64,000 nt of DNA, from the NCBI RefSeq assembly GCF_030544485.1, contig NZ_CP130610.1, positions 682,001 through 746,000 on the forward strand. The letters are read 5' to 3'. The DNA comes from Halomonas sp. HAL1. Lineage in GTDB: Bacteria > Pseudomonadota > Gammaproteobacteria > Pseudomonadales > Halomonadaceae. Positions 60,944-64,000 of this stretch are shown in pieces. A program made the position numbers and the translations under genes. The notes below the pieces were generated by a model that did not search any database, was not told the DNA's origin, and saw only the letters and a list, made by a program, of their open reading frames with translations. Each line of letters begins with the position of its first letter. Position 1 is the first letter of the stretch.

Positions 60944-60974
60944 AAAACCCGCTCTCTTAACGAGAGCGGGTTTT
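60944..60974 (+). terminator. Terminator of the tRNA cluster
   Basis: AAAACCCGCTCTC and GAGAGCGGGTTTT form a perfect stem around TTAAC. Confidence 0.9.
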
Positions 60975-61068
60975 CTGTTTCCAGTCTGCCTGCTTGTTTC
61001 TAACCTGACTGACTATTTTCCAGCCTGACCGGTATATAAGCTCGCGCTCCGGTCTTGCGATCGTGTGT

Positions 61069-61102
61069 AGCGCCCCCGCTTTGCGGTAGGGCGCTTTTTT
61101 TT
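61069..61102 (+). terminator. Strong terminator with no assigned gene
   Basis: AGCGCCC (61069-61075) pairs with GGGCGCT (61089-61095); an inner CCGC-TTT-GCGG hairpin sits in the loop, followed by eight T. The nearest upstream plus-strand unit already has its own terminator at 60944-60974, so a short transcript may start between them. Confidence 0.7.
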
Positions 61103-61139
61103 GGCTATAAATTGATAAGGCGTTGCAGAAAGGAGCGCT

Positions 61140-61283
61140 AGGGCTCTGCCTGAAAGGTCGGCTAGCGAAGACAAGACAAGGCAAAAATTGGCGAAGAAAC
61201 GGAGTTTACGGGGTGTAAATGAGTATTCTGAGCCAATTTTTAACGCCGTATTGTCGAGCTCAGGCACTTTTCAGACAGAGCCT
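61140..61283. repeat. Dispersed hairpin-forming intergenic repeat (copy B)
   Basis: Ends AGGGCTCTGCCTGAAA and TTTCAGACAGAGCCT are inverted repeats. AAAAATTGGC pairs with GCCAATTTTT and TTTACGGGGTGTAAA forms the centre. It matches copy A (8241-8414). Its right end overlaps the stop codon of dusC by two bases. Confidence 0.75.
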
Positions 61284-62277
61284 AAGCCAGGGTGGCGTGC
61301 TGCTCGTCAACCACAAGGCTATCGAGCAGGTGATCCAGTTCGGTAATGCGCTTCACCCGCTGAAAGTTCTGCTCGGCTTCGGCGCTGCCTTGGCGCATTT
61401 GGGCAAGCCACTGCTTTACCAGAGAGACGACAACGCGGTCAGGCAGCTGTTGGCGCTGCAGAGCGGCGTACTCCTTGAGTACGTTGGCGCGCATGGACCA
61501 GCTGCTTTCGGGCAGCCGCTCGCCGGTCTGTAGCCAGTGGCGGATGCGTGGCGCTAGCCAGGGGTCTGCCAGTGCACTGCGGCCTAACATCACATCGCGA
61601 CAGCCTGAAAGCGTGCGCGCTTTCCAGTAATCCTCCAGCGTCCAGATATCCCCATTGGCGACAACGGGGATACTGACATGGCGGCGTATTTTGCCAATCC
61701 ATTCCCAGTGCGCAGGCGGTCGGTAGCCTTCATCGCGGGTGCGGGCGTGTACGACCAGCTGCGCTGCGCCACCCGCTTCGGTGGCTTGGGCGCAGGCAAC
61801 CGCTAAGCGGCGGTTGGCGAAGCCCAGGCGGATCTTGGCAGTGACCGGGATTTGCCCGTCTAACGCATCGTGAACGGCTCTAACCGCTTGGTAGACCCGA
61901 TCGGGCTGGCGTAAAAGCGAAGCGCCGCCATCGTGTCGATTGACCAGTTTGGCTGGGCAGCCGAAATTAAGGTCAACGCTAACTGCGCCAAGTTTGAGCG
62001 CCTGCTGCGCATTGGCCGCTAGGGCAGCAGGGTCTGAGCCCAAAAGTTGTAAATGCACAGGAATCCCGCTCGGCGTTGCCACCGGCGGTTGCGCAAGTTC
62101 CGGGCAATGCTTATAAAACACTCTTGGCGGTAGGCGTTCATCGACGACGCGGACAAATTCGGTAACCGTCCAGTCGAACCCCGCGTGACGGGTTAACAGG
62201 TCACGCGTCAGTGCGTCGATGACCCCTTCCATAGGGGCTAGGCCAATTCTGCCGTTTTGTAGTAAATTAACAACCAT
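61282..62277 (-). CDS. dusC: tRNA-dihydrouridine(16) synthase
   Basis: 331 residues from ATG 62277; GTG 62286 is three codons earlier. FMN-binding barrel start GLAPMEGVIDALTRDLLTRH, catalytic C107 in VDLNFGCPAKLVNRHDGG, KIRLGFANRRLAVACA and VVHARTRDEGYRPPAHWEWI are typical of DusC, which reduces U16 in the tRNA D-loop. The C-terminal helical tRNA-binding domain is complete. The TAG stop lies at the edge of the dispersed repeat. Confidence 0.92.
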   Translation of the reverse strand: MVVNLLQNGRIGLAPMEGVIDALTRDLLTRHAGFDWTVTEFVRVVDERLPPRVFYKHCPELAQPPVATPSGIPVHLQLLGSDPAALAANAQQALKLGAVSVDLNFGCPAKLVNRHDGGASLLRQPDRVYQAVRAVHDALDGQIPVTAKIRLGFANRRLAVACAQATEAGGAAQLVVHARTRDEGYRPPAHWEWIGKIRRHVSIPVVANGDIWTLEDYWKARTLSGCRDVMLGRSALADPWLAPRIRHWLQTGERLPESSWSMRANVLKEYAALQRQQLPDRVVVSLVKQWLAQMRQGSAEAEQNFQRVKRITELDHLLDSLVVDEQHATLA

Positions 62278-62415
62278 GACTTCCACTATCGCGCCATTGC
62301 ATTCTATTCTGGGTGTGGCAGGTTAGTGTATTCCCCTCACTGCGCCAAGGGGCTTTAATAGCCGCTGGTGAAATAACGTGTCTAGCAACTGTACTTCGAG
62401 AGGTAGGAGCGTCTT

Positions 62416-62673
62416 ATGCAGGATTATGAACTATTGCAGGACGGGTTGGCGTTAATGGCGCTTGGTATGGGCGTTGTGTTTGTTTTTCTTACTATTTTAG
62501 TTATTAGCGTTACGCTAATGTCGAAGTTGATTGGCCGTTTTCAGCCTGCCCCCACCGCGGCTGAAGTGAGCAAGAAGTCGCCGTCATCTTCAGCGCCTGC
62601 CAGCCAAAATGACGAGATGTTGGCGGTGATCAGTGCTGCAGTGCACCGTTATCGCTCGACACGACGTCGTTAA
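62416..62673 (+). CDS. oadG: Oxaloacetate decarboxylase gamma subunit
   Basis: 85 residues: one membrane helix (LALMALGMGVVFVFLTILVI, about 11-30), a Pro/Ser/Ala-rich linker, and a C-terminal helix ending RYRSTRRR. OadG holds the Na+-pumping complex together and helps bind zinc and the alpha subunit. GAGAGGTAGGAG precedes the ATG. Followed by oadA; a beta subunit would be expected beyond the window. Confidence 0.92.
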   Translation: MQDYELLQDGLALMALGMGVVFVFLTILVISVTLMSKLIGRFQPAPTAAEVSKKSPSSSAPASQNDEMLAVISAAVHRYRSTRRR

Positions 62674-62764
62674 CTTTCTCATTTTTTTCTATCTCAGCCC
62701 TCTCTAGGCTATTTTTTTGTTATTTTTACTACAAACTGACAATTCTCTACGGTGAGCTAAGACC

Positions 62765-64000
62765 ATGAACGAAACAAAACGCCCTCTAGGCATTACCGAT
62801 GTCGTGCTGCGCGATGCCCATCAATCGCTATTTGCGACGCGTATGCGTTTGGACGATATGCTGCCGATCGCCGAAAAGCTGGATCGCGTTGGCTACTGGT
62901 CGCTGGAAACCTGGGGTGGGGCGACCTATGACGCTTGTATCCGCTATTTGGGTGAAGATCCATGGGAGCGTATCCGCGCCCTGAAAGAAGCCATGCCAAA
63001 TACGCCCCAGGCAATGCTACTGCGCGGCCAGAACCTGCTGGGTTACCGCCACTACGCCGACGACGTCGTCGATAAATTTGTCGAGCGGGCAAAAACCAAC
63101 GGTGTTGACGTCTTCCGCGTTTTTGACGCCATGAATGATCCGCGTAATTTGGAGCGCGCCATTCAGGCGGTGCGTAACGTCGAAGGCCACGCCCAGGGCA
63201 CCATCTCTTATACCGTGAGCCCGGTACATACCCTGGATAGCTGGGTCGATCTCGCCAAAACCATTGCCGGTTTGGGTGCAGATTCATTGGCTATCAAGGA
63301 TATGGCGGGGCTACTCACTCCCTACACAGCCTTCGACCTTGTTTCGCGGCTCAAAAAAGAGCTATCGATTCCAGTGCATCTGCACTGTCACGCCACCACC
63401 GGCCTGTCTACGTCGACCATTTTGAAAGCAGTAGAGGCCGGGATCGATAACGTCGACACCTCGATCTCGTCCATGTCGATGACCTATGGCCACAGTCCCA
63501 CCGAGTCAGTGGTGGCAATGCTCAAAGACACCGGCCGCGACACCGGATTGGATCTCGAGCTGCTGGAAGATATTGCCGGTTACTTCCGCGAAGTGCGCAA
63601 GAAGTACGCCGCCTTTGAAGGCTCGCTGCGCGGTATTGATTCACGCATTCTGATTGCTCAGGTGCCCGGCGGCATGCTGACCAACATGGAAGGCCAGCTC
63701 AAAGAGCAGGGCGCGGGCGATAAGCTTGACGATGTGCTGAACGAGATTCCTCGCGTACGCGAAGACCTTGGCTTTATCCCGCTGGTAACGCCCACGTCGC
63801 AAATCGTCGGCACCCAGGCGGTGATGAACGTGATGATGGGCGAGCGCTATAAGTCGATCTCCAAGGAAGTTCAGGCGCTGCTCAAGGGTGAATATGGTGC
63901 TGCACCAGCGCCCTTCAATGCCGAGCTGCAAAAGCGCGTGTTGGAAGGCGGCGAGCCGATTACCTGTCGCCCGGCGGACAATCTCTCTCCTGAAATGGAT
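62765..64000 (+). CDS. oadA: Oxaloacetate decarboxylase alpha subunit (partial)
   Basis: The gene runs off the right end; 412 codons are visible. [20 protein letters not shown] is the carboxyltransferase start with the metal Asp; [33 protein letters not shown] and the metal-binding [13 protein letters not shown] follow. It takes the carboxyl group from oxaloacetate to biotin; the biotin domain would lie beyond 64000. Decarboxylation drives Na+ export in the OadGAB complex. Pyruvate carboxylase subunit B is related, but the adjacent oadG supports OadA. Confidence 0.94.
   Translation, partial: MNETKRPLGITDVVLRDAHQSLFATRMRLDDMLPIAEKLDRVGYWSLETWGGATYDACIRYLGEDPWERIRALKEAMPNTPQAMLLRGQNLLGYRHYADDVVDKFVERAKTNGVDVFRVFDAMNDPRNLERAIQAVRNVEGHAQGTISYTVSPVHTLDSWVDLAKTIAGLGADSLAIKDMAGLLTPYTAFDLVSRLKKELSIPVHLHCHATTGLSTSTILKAVEAGIDNVDTSISSMSMTYGHSPTESVVAMLKDTGRDTGLDLELLEDIAGYFREVRKKYAAFEGSLRGIDSRILIAQVPGGMLTNMEGQLKEQGAGDKLDDVLNEIPRVREDLGFIPLVTPTSQIVGTQAVMNVMMGERYKSISKEVQALLKGEYGAAPAPFNAELQKRVLEGGEPITCRPADNLSPEMD

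Overview
The window looks like a chromosomal segment of a moderately halophilic gammaproteobacterium close to Halomonas. I infer this from the protein set (PilMNOPQ, GltBD, AlaS-LysC-CsrA, a Na+-pump oxaloacetate decarboxylase), the moderately GC-rich coding DNA and a gene order shared in blocks with Pseudomonas. Taxonomy was not tested by any search.

Layout. (1) 1-919: AT-rich end of a foreign gene whose visible C-terminus resembles defence reverse transcriptases, then a hairpin terminator. (2) 920-9063: an accessory and decaying region. RNase Z is followed by a frameshifted M15-like gene. A pair made of a FrnE/DsbA-like oxidoreductase gene and a convergent lipoprotein gene occurs three times, each time with a different part lost. 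Between the copies lie VapBC, CcdAB, a glutathione S-transferase gene broken by one stop, and 3' fragments of a solute-binding protein gene and of an alpha/beta hydrolase gene (the latter twice). (3) 9096-15714: housekeeping and stress genes (ubiquinone-type hydroxylase, sirtuin, 3-methyladenine glycosylase, SelO, SOS-controlled DinB). (4) 16022-26513: a membrane protein of unknown function, GabT, an EAL phosphodiesterase, then CaiB-family CoA transferase, glutaryl-CoA dehydrogenase and a GntR regulator, divergent from a TAXI-TRAP transporter. Together these suggest uptake and breakdown of a C4-C5 compound such as glutarate or glutamate. (5) 26680-28202: Old Yellow Enzyme plus ArsR regulator. 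(6) 28311-37695: PBP1A divergent from pilMNOPQ-aroK-aroB. (7) 38188-44085: glutamate synthase. (8) 44104-45813: three 108-bp palindromic repeats, the second split by an IS110-family (IS1111-type) element with a long noncoding 3' part that may encode its guide RNA. (9) 45927-49829: pyrG-kdsA-eno. (10) 49874-50232: an exact GacA-type upstream box and a GGA-rich small RNA of the RsmZ/CsrB kind, next to fdxA. (11) 50341-60937: fdxA, mutS, pncC, recA-recX, alaS, lysC, csrA with a structured leader, tRNA-Ser and two identical tRNA-Arg genes. (12) 61140-64000: a hairpin-forming dispersed repeat (second copy at 8241), dusC, and the start of oadG-oadA.

The most coherent regulatory story is post-transcriptional. 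The window carries csrA, a leader with GGA sites that could let CsrA control itself, and about 10 kb away a likely CsrA-sequestering RNA with a GacA site at the expected distance. The most interesting mobile-DNA story is the IS1111-type element inside a palindromic repeat, with two stretches in its noncoding end that match the complement of its own target.
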